Below are positions 34,606-45,910 of a DNA stretch of 64,000 nt, in pieces. Position numbers and translations under genes: made by a program. Source of the DNA: Isoetes taiwanensis. Taxonomy: Eukaryota > Streptophyta > Lycopodiopsida > Isoetales > Isoetaceae. The first letter of the stretch is position 1. Each line of letters starts with the position of its first letter. Under the pieces are notes generated by a model. That model had not been told where the DNA came from, ran no database searches, and saw only the letters and a list, made by a program, of their open reading frames with translations. The stretch spans positions 17,446,304 to 17,510,303 of the forward strand of contig JAJEKV010000026.1 in assembly GCA_021234155.1 (NCBI GenBank), read 5' to 3'.

Positions 34606-35483
34606 GGGAGAGGGGGCGAATTTTTTTTTCTGCGTCCTTTGGCGCCATCGAGCGATCTACTTCGGCTCTACCTCGGCTCGGCATCTTTGGGCTACTTGGT
34701 CCGGCATGGTGATCCAAACGGTTTTGGTATGGCACAAGTTATTAGATTTAGGGATTCATGTTATTCGGGTTATTTAGGGTCTTCCAGCACCATCAGGTTT
34801 GTTATTTAGGGTCTTCTTGACTATCCGGTCTTGGCAGACTATCCAGGTCATCAAGTTTGTCATTTAGGGTCTTCAACTATCTCGATCTTTAGCAACTCGG
34901 CAGACTATCAGACATGGTTCAAAGCAACTATTTAGGGTCTTGAAAGAACTATCAGGACATGGTTCAAGAACTATTTAGGGCATGTTTGCATCTCTCAAGG
35001 CAGGTGGCTTTTTGCCTTTGCCCAATTTAGAACTGGCTTTTTTTGCTTCATGCAATCTGAGGAATGCTTCTATGGGAATCTTTCTATACTGGGGTTTTGG
35101 ATGCAAGGTTTTATCCCGACTTTGTGCAGGTGGTTTTGGATGCACGAAAACATGTGCAGTGCAATTCTTGTTTGACATTTGCTCCTAATACTTATCGTCC
35201 TTGGAGTTATATCTCAGATTGTGAAGGTAAATTAATCCATAACAATTGGTTACTAAATGATAAGAGTTACTAACTTGATTCTGATTGGAAACTGCAGATC
35301 CCTACTGGCTGACATAAATTTAAAAATGAGACCCGAGCTTGCAGAAATGGTCACTGTCTGTCACTGAGATTGTAAGTTTTTTGAATTATTTTATTAAGTT
35401 ATCTATGTCGATCAGCTCTTGGCCTAACTATCTTCAATAATACAGGAAATTTAGTTACTTCTTCATTTGTAAATACCGAGAAG

Positions 35484-35656
35484 GTGCTAGTCTGAAGGTG
35501 GATAAATGCAAATAAATGCACGTGGATTTGCTAGTCTGAAGATGGATAAATGCACTGACTTGCTAGTCTCAAGGCGGATAATGTTGTGGATTTGCTAGTC
35601 TGAAGGTGGATAAATGCACGAATCTGCTAGTCTTAGGTGGATAAATGCACAGGCAG
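35484..35656. repeat. Tandem repeat, ~40-bp unit, five copies
   Basis: TGCTAGTCTGAAGGTGGATA and close forms recur near 35486, 35530, 35560, 35597 and 35627, mostly followed by AATGCACGNNT. The spacing varies from 30 to 44 bp. Confidence 0.75.
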
Positions 35657-36018
35657 AAGGAAGGCAGAAGGAATGTTAGAAGATGCATTTGTTGGTCTTT
35701 GTAACCATGTTGAAGTTAACATGCCGATACCAACATCATTTTAAAGTTTTGTGAAAGTGCAAAACTTCCACTCATTTTGCTTAATATCATCTGACTTGAA
35801 AATGAAAATATTATATTGGAGTTGCTTACACCCGTGTCGTTGGCAAGGATGGCCTGTATATCACCAGAGATAAAATTCTAAACAATAACATACAAGACAA
35901 CAATACAAGTCCATCAAATTGAAGTACAATATTAGCCATACGCATTGTTGTTGCTAGTTGTTGCTAGTTGAAGAACAGAAAAAGAGGACATGAAGCAAGC
36001 TTTAGCACACATAGATAA

Positions 36019-36125
36019 ACGTGTCTTTAATTGTTTCTACAAGAAAAAACATAGATACACCAAAGGTTATGTAGGTGTCTTTAATTGTTTCTACAAGAAA
36101 AAACATAGATACGCCAAAGGTTATG
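36019..36125. repeat. Tandem duplication of 54 bp
   Basis: GTGTCTTTAATTGTTTCTAC, followed by AAGAAAAAACATAGATAC and CCAAAGGTTATG, occurs twice in a row with a single change (ACACC/ACGCC). Confidence 0.85.
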
Positions 36126-36430
36126 ATCTACAGAATGTGACTAAGCTTGAAACAGGTTATTATTGTACTTCAATTTGATGGATTGAAGGCAAGGATGGCC
36201 TAGTGCCCTGGCAAGTAGCATTAGACCAGGCCATTTATATAGGACACATTATGAGCATTCTGGTGATCCTGCTAGACCAGAGAGGCTATATGGAGTATGT
36301 TTCCCTAGGATTTGAGGTGGTTTATTGCCTACACAAGGGTTTGCTCATAAGGAAATCAATCCAAAGTGGCCAGTGAGGCTTTCAGAACCGAAATATGGCA
36401 TTGGTGATCCGAAATATGGCTTCTTGTTTG

Positions 36431-36600
36431 TATTCTGGAATAGCATAAAGAGTGCACGTTTGTATTCCGGAATACAATAAGAGTGCACGTCTGTATTCTG
36501 GAATAGCATAGGAGTGCATGCTTGTATTCCGGAATACAATAAGAGTGCAAGGTTCTATTTCCGAATAACATAGGAGTGCGCAATATTCTATTCTGGAATA
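36431..36600. repeat. Array of six HSE-like palindromes
   Basis: TATTCTGGAATA and TATTCCGGAATA alternate at 36431, 36463, 36494, 36525, (degenerate) 36555 and 36589, a step of about 31 bp with AGAGTGCACG spacers. Each contains TTCNNGAA, the inverted dimer core of a heat-shock element. Confidence 0.8.
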
Positions 36601-37118
36601 ATATAAGTATTCACGGGCAACCTCTCTAGACAGATTTGGCATGTTCTAGTGATTTAATTCTTCATTACACCACAAAACTTCATGATTACTTCTTTTTCAC
36701 ACTTTACACTTTCAGGTTAATGTTCGCAATTTAACCTGTGATCACACCTTGCACTTTCTGTTTAATATTCGTAATTTCACCTATGGTCTATTATAAATTA
36801 AACCTTTTTTTGTGTATGTTCACAATAACTCGGTGGAAAAAAATAAAAATGTAGTTGAAATAGCATATACTAAATCATAATCACCATAATGTTTTGAACT
36901 TAAGCCCTAAAATTGACTTTTTAAATGGTTGATATCTTGACGCTATCGTAAAGAAAAAAAAATTGGGGCCAAAATAGCACACATTAAATTGTAATCGCCA
37001 TGTGTTTTTGGACTTAACCCACAAAATGGCCATTTCAAATAATTAATCTGTTTTTTAGAAGGGAATCTTCAAACGGGAGTGCTGCAACACTCCCGTTTAG
37101 TATGCAATCTTGTTCTCT

Positions 37119-38324
37119 ACTGTAAGGTTACATAATTCTAACCAACTACATATCTTCCCCTGATTATGTCCTTGCTAGACGAAGCCAATAAACTGATGCA
37201 AGATACAAACGGCTGAAACAGGGCATCTGCATGTTATTTCCCTTGTTCACAAAAGGTAGATCCCAGTATATGCAGTAGATCTCAGTGTATCCATATTACT
37301 TTTATGGCATATTCACATTTAGCATCGACACATGGCAGAATTCAGAGAGCAGAGCAGCTGCATCACAGTAGGCTCTAACAACATCCTTAGACAGTAACTG
37401 GCATGCACAGTCTGTTGATGCCATCTGTGCGCTCACCAGCTTATGCAACTTCGTTGATCTGAATTCCTAAAGAATTCTAACTTTCACAACAATAACGTTG
37501 ATGTTGCTTACCAACAAAGTGTCGATGCCATCTACTAGAATGATTTTCCTTAGACACTCAAACACATGCTACAAAAGACTGTCCTACATAACAGTGATGA
37601 GTTTATAGAATCTCAGCTGCAACAACACACCTTACATTCTAGACAACGAGCTCCATCATGCTTCAAGTTTGTGCAAGCCTCTCGCTACAACACTCAAGTA
37701 CAAACTGTGTTGAGATAACCGTGATGCAATAAACTATGAAAAGATAACTTCTTACTTTAAGGTCTATAAAGGCTCCTGTAAATTGTACCAAGATCTGATA
37801 TATATAAAAGCATATAAACTCACATACCTTGTAGCAGAAATATTGCAAAACTATTTTTCTCAAGCTATGTTGGAGGTATACTTCTCAAGCTATGTTGGAT
37901 CTCCTTTAGTTTTTACAGCTTTAAAATACAGAAAAAAACCCTTAACAATACCTGATTGTTTTCGATGGTTGAGTTTTAGGAAATGAGTGTTTTAATGGCA
38001 CTTTTTTACCGCAAGCTGCCAAGCATCATTCGTAGTCTGGACCAAGATCTCCTGCAAAGGGAGTCTGCTGCTTAAAAACATTAGCTACATGAATGGCATA
38101 GCAAACACATCTAGAGTTGGAAGGTACTTGCCATAACCAGCCTGAGCTTCCATTTCCCAGAGGTGTAGTTTCACAGGAAAGTGTTAAATTTCCTTCGTAT
38201 GCCTCTAAATTTTCTTCTTATGCCTCTGTAGTATAAAACAGTCAGGTCAAGCTGCAGCTCTAAACAACAAGAAAACTTAAAACGAGAACAGATTATGAAA
38301 CAGCTAGGCTAAGAAACGGATAGC
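37119..38324. other. Gene-free interior of the first CACTA-like element
   Basis: Nothing coding is recognised. The sequence next to the Em copy (38000-38324) is likely its 3' flank, carried along in the capture. Confidence 0.4.
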
Positions 38325-38716
38325 CTAGGATTTAGTTTTGTATTTGGACTCATCAATGGGTATACCCTCTTCTTCAACACGCTCCTGGCCTGATTTTTCC
38401 ATGGTAGAAAGCCCACCCTTATGGCCCATTTCCTGGTAACCTTCAGTGCCCATCTGCTCACGACGGGTCTGGCCGCCCTTGCTACGGCCTACAAAAGAAT
38501 AAGAAACACAACGCACATTATAAATCTGGCATGAGGAAGACATTAAACGAAACAAGAGAAAACGAAAAAAACCTTCAGCAAGGCGTTCCTGAGCGTCGAG
38601 GGTTTTTCCGCCGGTTCCATCAGGGACAACGGTCTGGCCTTCCCTGGCGGTCTGGTCTGGTCTCTGGCTAATGAATTACTGCCGCTCCCGCTCTCTATAA
38701 TGATTCCTCTCTCCAT
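38325..38716 (-). pseudogene. Captured Em-type LEA (group 1) gene copy
   Basis: On the minus strand, exon 2 (38488-38325, stop at 38327-38325) reads [20 protein letters not shown] and ends in DESKYKTKS, the hallmark 20-residue motif and tail of Em / group 1 LEA proteins, which protect drying seeds and spores. An 84-bp GT-AG intron (38489-38572) follows exon 1, which carries [20 protein letters not shown] and RLAEG. The nearest upstream ATG (38716) is out of frame with this by a shift at a duplicated CCAGA near 38651-38660, and the in-frame path meets a stop, so the start is lost. Intron retention shows a DNA-level copy and not retroposition. Conservation is otherwise high, suggesting recent capture. 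Confidence 0.85.
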
Positions 38717-40574
38717 AATGAAGCAAGGAAAACAAAGGATGGATAAATTGTTTTAAGCTTCAGCCTAGGTACATACCTAGGTACATGGTAACTTTTTTCA
38801 TTACCTCAGATATGAGTCCCGTTAACATATTACTCTTAAGGGAATTCTCATGCTTATTACCCCTAAGGATTCCCTTTCCAAGTTATATTTTGCCCCCAAC
38901 CCTATTTGGGCAGTAATCAACCATCAATATGTGTAGCAACTTCTCCTGTTGTTGCACAGGTGTGGAAAAGAGTTGCATGGATCATTGCAGCTCTTGTAGA
39001 GATAAGATCAAAGGTGCATATTGATGGAGAGCAGTAGAGATGGATGGGTCAATTTTGGAGATCAAGCTTCGTTGAACATATCATAATTCATATTTGGTGA
39101 ACAAGAATTTAAGCAGTGCTAGAAAAGCATCTATGGCTGAAGAAACAGACATGATATTTGTAGGCATGGCAAAACGGTGGATCAGACATGCAATGGCCCC
39201 ACCATGGGTAGATTAGCACAGACGATGCAGATTCGTCATACAATAACCATATTGTTATTGAACAATACAACTTGAACCATATTCTTGTTGAATTTGATTG
39301 GTCCTTTGAAGCATTAAGACTTGTGGAACTTTTAAGTTTGAATCTAAAGTGGGAAAATTTGATTATTGATTAAGGGAGGAATTCAAAAGTCGAAACCCCA
39401 CAGTCATCGATTGTAGCACCTAGCTATCCTTTGGGCAGAGAACAGGGGGCAATAATGCAGCAGGTTTAAATCCCACGTGTTCTCAAATCAAAAGGTTTTT
39501 TAAGTTGTAGTTTTATTGTTTTTTTTTCATTATTATCTAGGGACCAAGCCCGCATGATTGTTCATACGCTATGATTGTTTACAGTACATGGTGGGAGGTA
39601 TGAGTTCCCAATGTACAGGATGGACTAATATGCATGCATGGGAAAGCGATTTGAGTATATTTAGTGCCCATTTGTAATTTTTCCATGGTGGAGGTGTAAG
39701 TTTGGTGTAAGTCTCTCCATATGTGTGATTCTTAGCTGTGTTTTATACTATTTTTGTTATATCATGGTAACCAACCTTCTTGATTACATTTCCCCAAGGT
39801 TACATGGTCTGGGGTTCAAACCCTAATCTTAATTGCACACTTGGTGGTTGTACGAGAACCCTCAGTATGTGGTCAAGCATTTGACACAAATAATGAAAAA
39901 CCACTAAGAATGGAGGATCGTTATAGCATGATATTTTACTTCTCAATATATACTTGGCTATGGGATAAACCTTAGTCAATATAGAAATGTGAATGCAAAA
40001 CCGCACCACTATCCGATTGGTCTCCGTGGACGATAAAAAACATTCAATTCAATTCTATGCTGGTTTTGCACTATGGATAGCCACATCTTTTTAAATGATA
40101 TTTATGAACGATCACCATGACAATTAGCTCAGTATTGAAACTATGCTATAAACCACAACTATTTTATAACATAAACTGTAATAATAGAAAACTAGCATGA
40201 ATATCCACCATGGCATTTAAATTGGTTAAAAAACCACACCATAAAGTACTTTAACTTTATGCCAATAGAAAACCAACATAAACAACCCTTACCATATTTA
40301 AAGTGGTGTTGAAAAACAATGCTACAAACCAATATCGAATTAATAACCATGGTACATTAGAAAACCAACATGAATGACCATTGTTGATGTTAGAAACCAT
40401 AAAATAAACTAATTTTGGTTTTGAAAAGCCACGCCATAACAAAAAATCAACATGGTTAACCATGTACTAGTTATAAAAACCACTATGTTATGTGGTTTTT
40501 ATTAAGAGTGAAATTTTTATTATAAAAAACCATATCTATAGTGGTTTGTCAGTGGTTTATTATAGTGGTTAAAC
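38717..40574. other. Gene-free right arm with subterminal repeats
   Basis: No coding region is supported. From about 40050 to the end, AAACCAC, AACCAACATG and GTGGTTT motifs recur in both orientations, matching the left arm at 32780-33370. These are likely transposase-binding subterminal repeats. Confidence 0.6.
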
Positions 40575-40593
40575 TTTTGGGTGCCTTGTGCAA

Positions 40594-42928
40594 GGCGCCT
40601 TACAGAATGAGCACCCCAGAATTGATAGAGCTCAAGAAGCAGCTCCAGGAATTGCTTGAGCTTGGGTTTATTAGAGCAAGTGTGTCTCCTTTTGGAGCAC
40701 CTATACTCTTTGTGAAGAAGAAAGATGGGAGCTTAAGAATGTGCATAGACTATCGCCAGCTCAACAAGCAGACGATAAAGAATAAGTATGCATTGCCAAG
40801 GGCAGATGATTTAATGGACCAGCTCCAAGGAGCAAGGGTATTCTCAAAAATTGACTTAAGGTCAGGGTACCATCAGATAAGAATAAAGGAAGAGGATATC
40901 CATAAGACCGCCTTTAGGACGCGGTATGGTCACTTTGAGTTCACAGTAATACCCTTTGGGTTGTCGAACACTCCAGCAACTTTTATGCGCCTCATGAACG
41001 ACGTCTTCAGAGATTTTCTAGATGAGTTTGTCATTGTCTTCTTCGACGACATTCTAGTCTACAACAAGTCCATTGAAGATCATGATCAGCATTTGAGAAG
41101 GGTGTTGGAAAAGTTAAGACGGCATCGCTTGTATGGCAAGCTCTCCAAATGCCACTTTGCTACCGAAAGAGTGGAGTACTTGAGCCATGTAATATCGGCG
41201 GAAGGGATTTCCACCGACCCCGCAAAGATTGAAGCAGTAGTTGATTGGCCAGCTCCAAGGAATGTAGCAGAGGTAAGAAGCTTTCTCGGATTGGCGGGAT
41301 ATTACAGAAAGTTCGTGAAGGACTTTGCTAAGTGGGCGTCCCCTTTGTCGGACCTCACTAAGAGTGTTAAGGTGAAAGATTGGAGAACGCATTGGTTAGA
41401 GAAAGTCCAAGCTTCCTTTGAGAAGCTCAAGGAGGCCTTAACAACAGCTCCAGTGCTCGTCCTTCCAGATCCGAGTAAAGATAAGCTTGTGGCTACGGAT
41501 GCAAGCAAGATAGCAATAGGGGCAGTCTTGATGCAAGAAGAAAGGGTAGTCGCCTACGACTCGAAGAAGATGAACGACGCCGAGCAACGCTACCCAACCC
41601 ATGATCAGGAGCTCCTAGCCATTGTCAGGGCATTAAGGATTTGGAGGCATTATTTGCTGGGAAGGAAGTTTCAGTTAGATATTGATCACCAAAGCCTCCA
41701 GTATCTTTTCACCCAACCACTCCTCAACCTAAGGCAAAGGAGGTGGATGGAATTCCTTGAGGAATACGATTTTGATATAGTATATAAGCCCGGTAAGCTT
41801 AATGTCGTGGCAGATGCTCTCTCCAGGAGACCATTTGAGACAAGAACGCATTGTAATGCGATTTCCACTCTTTCGAGTGAATTTGGTAAGAAGATTGAGG
41901 AGACCCTGCCATTAGATGAAGATTTCAAGGAAGCATGGGAAAGCCTTTCTAGGGAGGCTAGAACAGATAAGGAACGGGAGGCCTTCAAGCATTATAAGAA
42001 GGAAGGGAACCTGTTGTATCATAAACATAAGTTGTGTGTGCCCGAATCATCAGGAGTAAGGAAGCTAATTCTTCATGACACACACAACAGCCCAATAGCA
42101 GGGCATGCAGGGTTTATGAAGACCTACTTCAAGATTCGAAGTAGTTACTTCTGGCCGGGAATGAAGAAGCAGATAGCAAGATATATTCGGGAATGCCAGT
42201 TGTGTCAGCAGACGAAAGCGGAACAACTTCGAATTCCAGGTGCCTTAGAGCCATTGGGAGTGCAAAATGCTAAGTGGGAGGTCATAAGTATGGATTTTAT
42301 TACCGGACTCCCTAGAACTCTTCGAGGCAAGGATGCATTGATGGTTGTCGTAGACAAGTTATCTAAGATGGCACATTTTGTGCCTTGCAGAACTACGGAC
42401 ACCGCATTAGATATTGCCAAGCTATTTGTAAAGGAGATTTTTAGACTCCATGGCATGCCTCGGGAGATAATTTCAGATAGGGATTCCAAATTTATGAGTG
42501 CCTTTTGGCAGGACCTCTTTAGCACCATTCAGACGAAGCTCTCCATGAGCACGGCATATCATCCCCAAACAGATGGTCAGATGGAGAGGACGAATCGAAT
42601 CATCGAAGATATGCTTAGAAGCTTTGTGTGGAATAAGCAGTCCAAGTGGGATGAGTACATCCACTTGGTGGAGTTCGCCTACAATAGTGCCAAGCAGGAG
42701 TCTTCTCAGATGTCTCCTTTCATGGTAAATTACGGGTACCAGTGCCTAACCCCGGATACTTGGCACAATCCTGTGTCAAAGGTGGAAGTATCCCAGCAGA
42801 TGCTAGGAGATATGCAGCAACTGGTGGAAGAAGTAAGGGGTTACCTCCTAGCAGCAAGAAGTCGGCAGAAGAGTGTAGCCGACAGGCACAGGACCGTAAG
42901 AGAGTTCAAGGTAGGCGATAGCGTGTAG
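40594..42928 (+). CDS. pol: RT-RNase H-integrase of the chromovirus
   Basis: A long open frame follows directly on the CAA target duplication. RT blocks: [69 protein letters not shown] and the catalytic FFDDILVYN. RNase [16 protein letters not shown] and DHQSLQYLF through VADALSRR. Integrase: zinc region [14 protein letters not shown] ... CQLCQQTK, then the three acids in [19 protein letters not shown] and GQMERTN. The frame ends at 42926-42928 with TAG inside VGDSV-LK, where Trp would be expected, so a single nonsense change separates it from the C-terminal part. This is the best preserved coding stretch of the window. Confidence 0.92.
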
Positions 42929-43381
42929 TTGAAGATCAAGGTTAAGCAAGCCAAGCTTCGGATTGGGAGTTGCAAGAAGCTTGCCCCCAGGTGGGCTGGT
43001 CCGTTCAAGATTTTGGAGAGAGTGGGCTCCCAAGCCTACAAGTTGGATCTTCCGGCCCATCGCAAGGTTCACAAGGTTTTCCACGTAAGTTTATTAAAAA
43101 GGCACAATCCTAACCCTGATGAGGTCTTGGATACTCCAACTTTGTTGGAAATGACGGAAGAGCAAGTTGAAATCGTGCCTGAATTACTTCTTGATAAGTC
43201 ATTCAAGAAGACTAGGAGGTCTCAGTTCCTCCAATATTTGGTTAAGTGGAAGCACTTGCCCGTGGAAGACGCAACTTGGGTATTGAAGTAGGATTTGGAG
43301 AAGCAATACCCAGATTTTATGAAGGAATTCGATGGGCGAGTCATCTCCGATTTGGTCGACCCCGACTCGCCAGGAGGTTAG
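42929..43381 (+). pseudogene. pol: Integrase C-terminus and chromodomain of the chromovirus
   Basis: In frame with the preceding segment: KLAPRWAGPFKILERVG and HRKVHKVFHVSLLKRHNP are the GPF/Y-type module. A chromodomain then reads FLQYLVKWKHLPVEDATWVL, broken by TAG at 43289-43291, and continues DLEKQYPDF to the stop at 43379-43381. Chromodomains guide integration to marked chromatin; this is the feature that makes the element a chromovirus. Confidence 0.88.
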
Positions 43382-44205
43382 CTTAGTATGTTCTTAGTTA
43401 GCCTCTAGCTCTGGCACATGTATTCTAGCTAGTGGAATACATATGCCAGAATCTTGGAACATGTAAGCGATGATGAGATAAGCCTTTAAGGCGTTCTCTA
43501 GGCCAACATGCACCAAGAGGTGCGCATGACCAATAGGGTCATGCGAGAGAGAGAAGGAAAGGCATGGTGAGCGATGATGGGACATCGGTCGGATGCTCCC
43601 TATGCCACGATGTGGGGTTCGCACACCTGGCCATAGGGGGGTCATGGTGAAGGTCAAAGTGATCATGTGCGATGATGGGATCGTGAGACGTTCCCTAGCT
43701 TAAAACCCTTGGGGCATGATGCACTAGGGGTACTCGGCACCGGGTAACCGAGTACAAGGTAGCACTTGATCATGGGCGATGATGGGATCATCTTAAATGG
43801 TCCTTAAGCTCAAATCCGAAAGGGCCATGATCGAGTGCAAGGTATTGGTAAGGGGGGTGGTCCCCTAAAAACCACAAACTTATTAATTAGACTAACGTAA
43901 TGTGCTCCATGTGCAGGCAAGTGAGAAGGAGCATCGAGGTGGGGCGCATTACGAGAAGATGGGGGAACCATAATTTAGATTATGAACCCTAATAACTCTT
44001 ATAATAATGTTTTAAATTATTGTAAGAAGTAACCTTGTTAAGGCTATATAATTTTGTATAAGTACAAATATAGCCTAAATTTTGACACTTAACTCCTTAA
44101 TAGGAAGTTGATCGTTTAAATTTAAGTGTATGCTCTTGTGTTGTTTTGCGGGATCGAAAGTAGGTTCGTCACCTTAGCGCAATGCCGAGGACAAAGATTG
44201 TCCTA
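43382..44205. repeat. 3' untranslated region with GCGATGATGGGA repeats
   Basis: GCGATGATGRGA recurs at 43467, 43571, 43669 and 43776, about 100 bp apart, in sequence with no coding sense. The same family of sequence appears inverted near 57000-57260 in the minus-strand relic. Confidence 0.7.
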
Positions 44206-44216
44206 AGGGGGGAGAA
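44206..44216 (+). other. Polypurine tract of the chromovirus
   Basis: AGGGGGGAGAA directly precedes the TGTGACG start of the 3' LTR. Confidence 0.85.
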
Positions 44217-45537
44217 TGTGACGTTCCGTGGGAATATACGCTATAAATAACGTGATATTCCCGAACCGTCACCATACAAGTCTACCTAGGTAGCCTTGTA
44301 TGCCTTAGAAAGTGGCAGGGGTGCACATCTAAGTTAATTACTTAACTTAGATAACCTTAGGATAAGGCCCATTTCCACATGGCCTCATCCTATTGGGCAA
44401 CCGCCACACGGCCTCAGCCTAGTGGTGCCACGTGGCATCCCACGTGGACCCACACCTATATTAGCTCTAACCCTAACCCTAGACCCTTTTTTTTCCCGAC
44501 CCCTTTTGAACTCTCATCTACGTGTCTCAAAACCCCGTTCGAGGCGTGGCCGTTCGTCATAGCCTAGCCTGGAGCAGCAGCCCCTGGAAGGTGTGTATGA
44601 TCGTTGAGGGAGCAAGTCTTCGAACCACGTCAAGGAGCATGGAGACGCCAAGGATGGGAGGAAGCGCTTCTGGAGGAGGTAGGTTGAGTAGAGTTCATGT
44701 TAGTTCATCTGGGAGTTAGCACTCCAGATGGGTTAGTATTTCGTGTCTAGTATAGAGCCACCCTAGAACCTTTGTTGAACATCTTGAACCCTAATCAAAG
44801 AACCCTAACTATTAGTTAGATATGTATGATTAGGTTAAGATGTTCATATGATTGATCATGATGGGATGTATGTGATGTTTGGTTGATCATGTTGCTCCTC
44901 TTGTATTGGGAAGGGGGGTAGAGACCTAGGGCCATATGTAGTATGCTCCTAGCGTAGATCCCTTAGTTCCTATTAGTTGCGGCCTGTGCATAGGAACCCA
45001 CCGGGCTATGGAGGCTATGGAGTGACTCAGCACTACACAACGGGGCTAGAGGCAAGATGGAGGGAGGATCCTTGCCGAGCGGGGGCTACAGGGGATCCCA
45101 CAGTGGGCTAGGCTTATGGTCGGTCACTTCGTGTGGGCCGAGCATGGGTCCGACACCTCCTGGGGCGAAGGTGTCGCCCTGCCTCTCAAGAGTTGCAAGT
45201 GTCAGCTTGGCTCTTGTTTTGGGCGGTTCAGTCGGTTACGAATCGTGTGTCGCCACGATTCTCTAGCCCCCCGTGGAGCCTCTAGACCCCGGGAAGGGGA
45301 GATGCAACCCCTCCTACCTCAACGGACCAGGGAGATGCAACCTGGAGTAGTCCCGATGGGTGATACCATGGGATTGCGTATCCGGAAGGTTAGAGTCATG
45401 CCAGAGCCTGATTGAGCCCATCTGCAAAGTATGCACAGGAGGGGCGGATGGAGTGGTCAACCCTAGCCATTGTCTTATGCCAGCCCCGCCATTGTTATGA
45501 CTCCGTCTGCTCTATCTTGAGGCCTATCCTGTCAGTC
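44217..45537 (+). repeat. 3' LTR of the chromovirus, left portion
   Basis: Starts TGTGACGTTCCG and matches the 5' LTR until the GTC target duplication (45535-45537) of the second CACTA element. The LTR resumes at 56449 and ends at 56768. Confidence 0.9.
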
Positions 45538-45553
45538 CACTACAAGAGAATGA

Positions 45554-45910
45554 CAGCTAAACGTCAGAAAAATCGTCAGAGGGTCTAAAATAGTTTGTCA
45601 AATGCGTATTTGACTATTAATATGACGCTTAATCTGACTAACAAACTGACGTTTAGAGTTGACGAAAATCCTGACTAATAAACTGACTAATAAGCATCTG
45701 ACGAATTACCTGACATTTAGACTAACGTTTAGCTTGACTAATTAGTTGTCTAATAATCTGACTAATGAGGTGACGAGTTCTGACTTGTAGCCTGACTATC
45801 CGTCTGTCCAAATGTTTGACTAAATATCTGACTAATTAGATGACTTACAAGTTGACTATTACACTGATTAATTTTGTGACTATTATGCTGACTATCTTCC
45901 TATATTCGTC
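45554..45910. repeat. Left subterminal repeat array of the CACTA element
   Basis: Short degenerate units such as CTGACTAATAAACTGAC, TGACGTTTAG and CTGACTATTA follow one another at about 12-18 bp. The array mirrors 56150-56430. In CACTA elements such arrays are transposase-binding sites. Confidence 0.8.

Larger units (their letters stand above)
33702..37114. mobile_element. Nested 3.4-kb inverted-repeat element
   Basis: The left end AACAAGGTTGCATATTAAAC (33702) matches the inverse of the right end (37090-37114) at about 22 of 25 positions. CTCT flanks both sides (33698-33701, 37115-37118), a possible 4-bp target duplication. It has no transposase and contains the TATTCYGGAATA arrays and several tandem repeats. 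A perfect 11-bp hairpin (AAACGGGAGTG / CACTCCCGTTT, 37073-37099) sits just inside the right end. Confidence 0.5.
32754..40590. mobile_element. CACTA-like (CMC) DNA transposon with CACAA termini, non-autonomous
   Basis: The 16-bp perfect terminal inverted repeats are CACAAGGCACCCAAAA (32754-32769; inverse at 40575-40590). The 3-bp target duplication is CAA (32751-32753, 40591-40593), and removing the element restores the chromovirus frame exactly. Subterminal regions are full of TGGTTT/AAACCA repeats, as in CACTA elements. No transposase is visible in 7.8 kb. Cargo is an Em/LEA-1 gene copy (38325-38716) and a nested inverted-repeat element. The CACAA start is unusual; canonical ends are CACTA or CACTG. 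Confidence 0.85.

Noticed and set aside
35484..35656. Possible CRISPR-like array from regular repeats
   Set aside because: Eukaryotic context, degenerate repeats, variable and related spacers; an ordinary minisatellite.
40993..41070. RT active site FFDD (and FLDDF in the other element) in place of YXDD
   Set aside because: These are normal forms in plant Ty3 elements, chromovirus and non-chromovirus respectively, and not novel substitutions.
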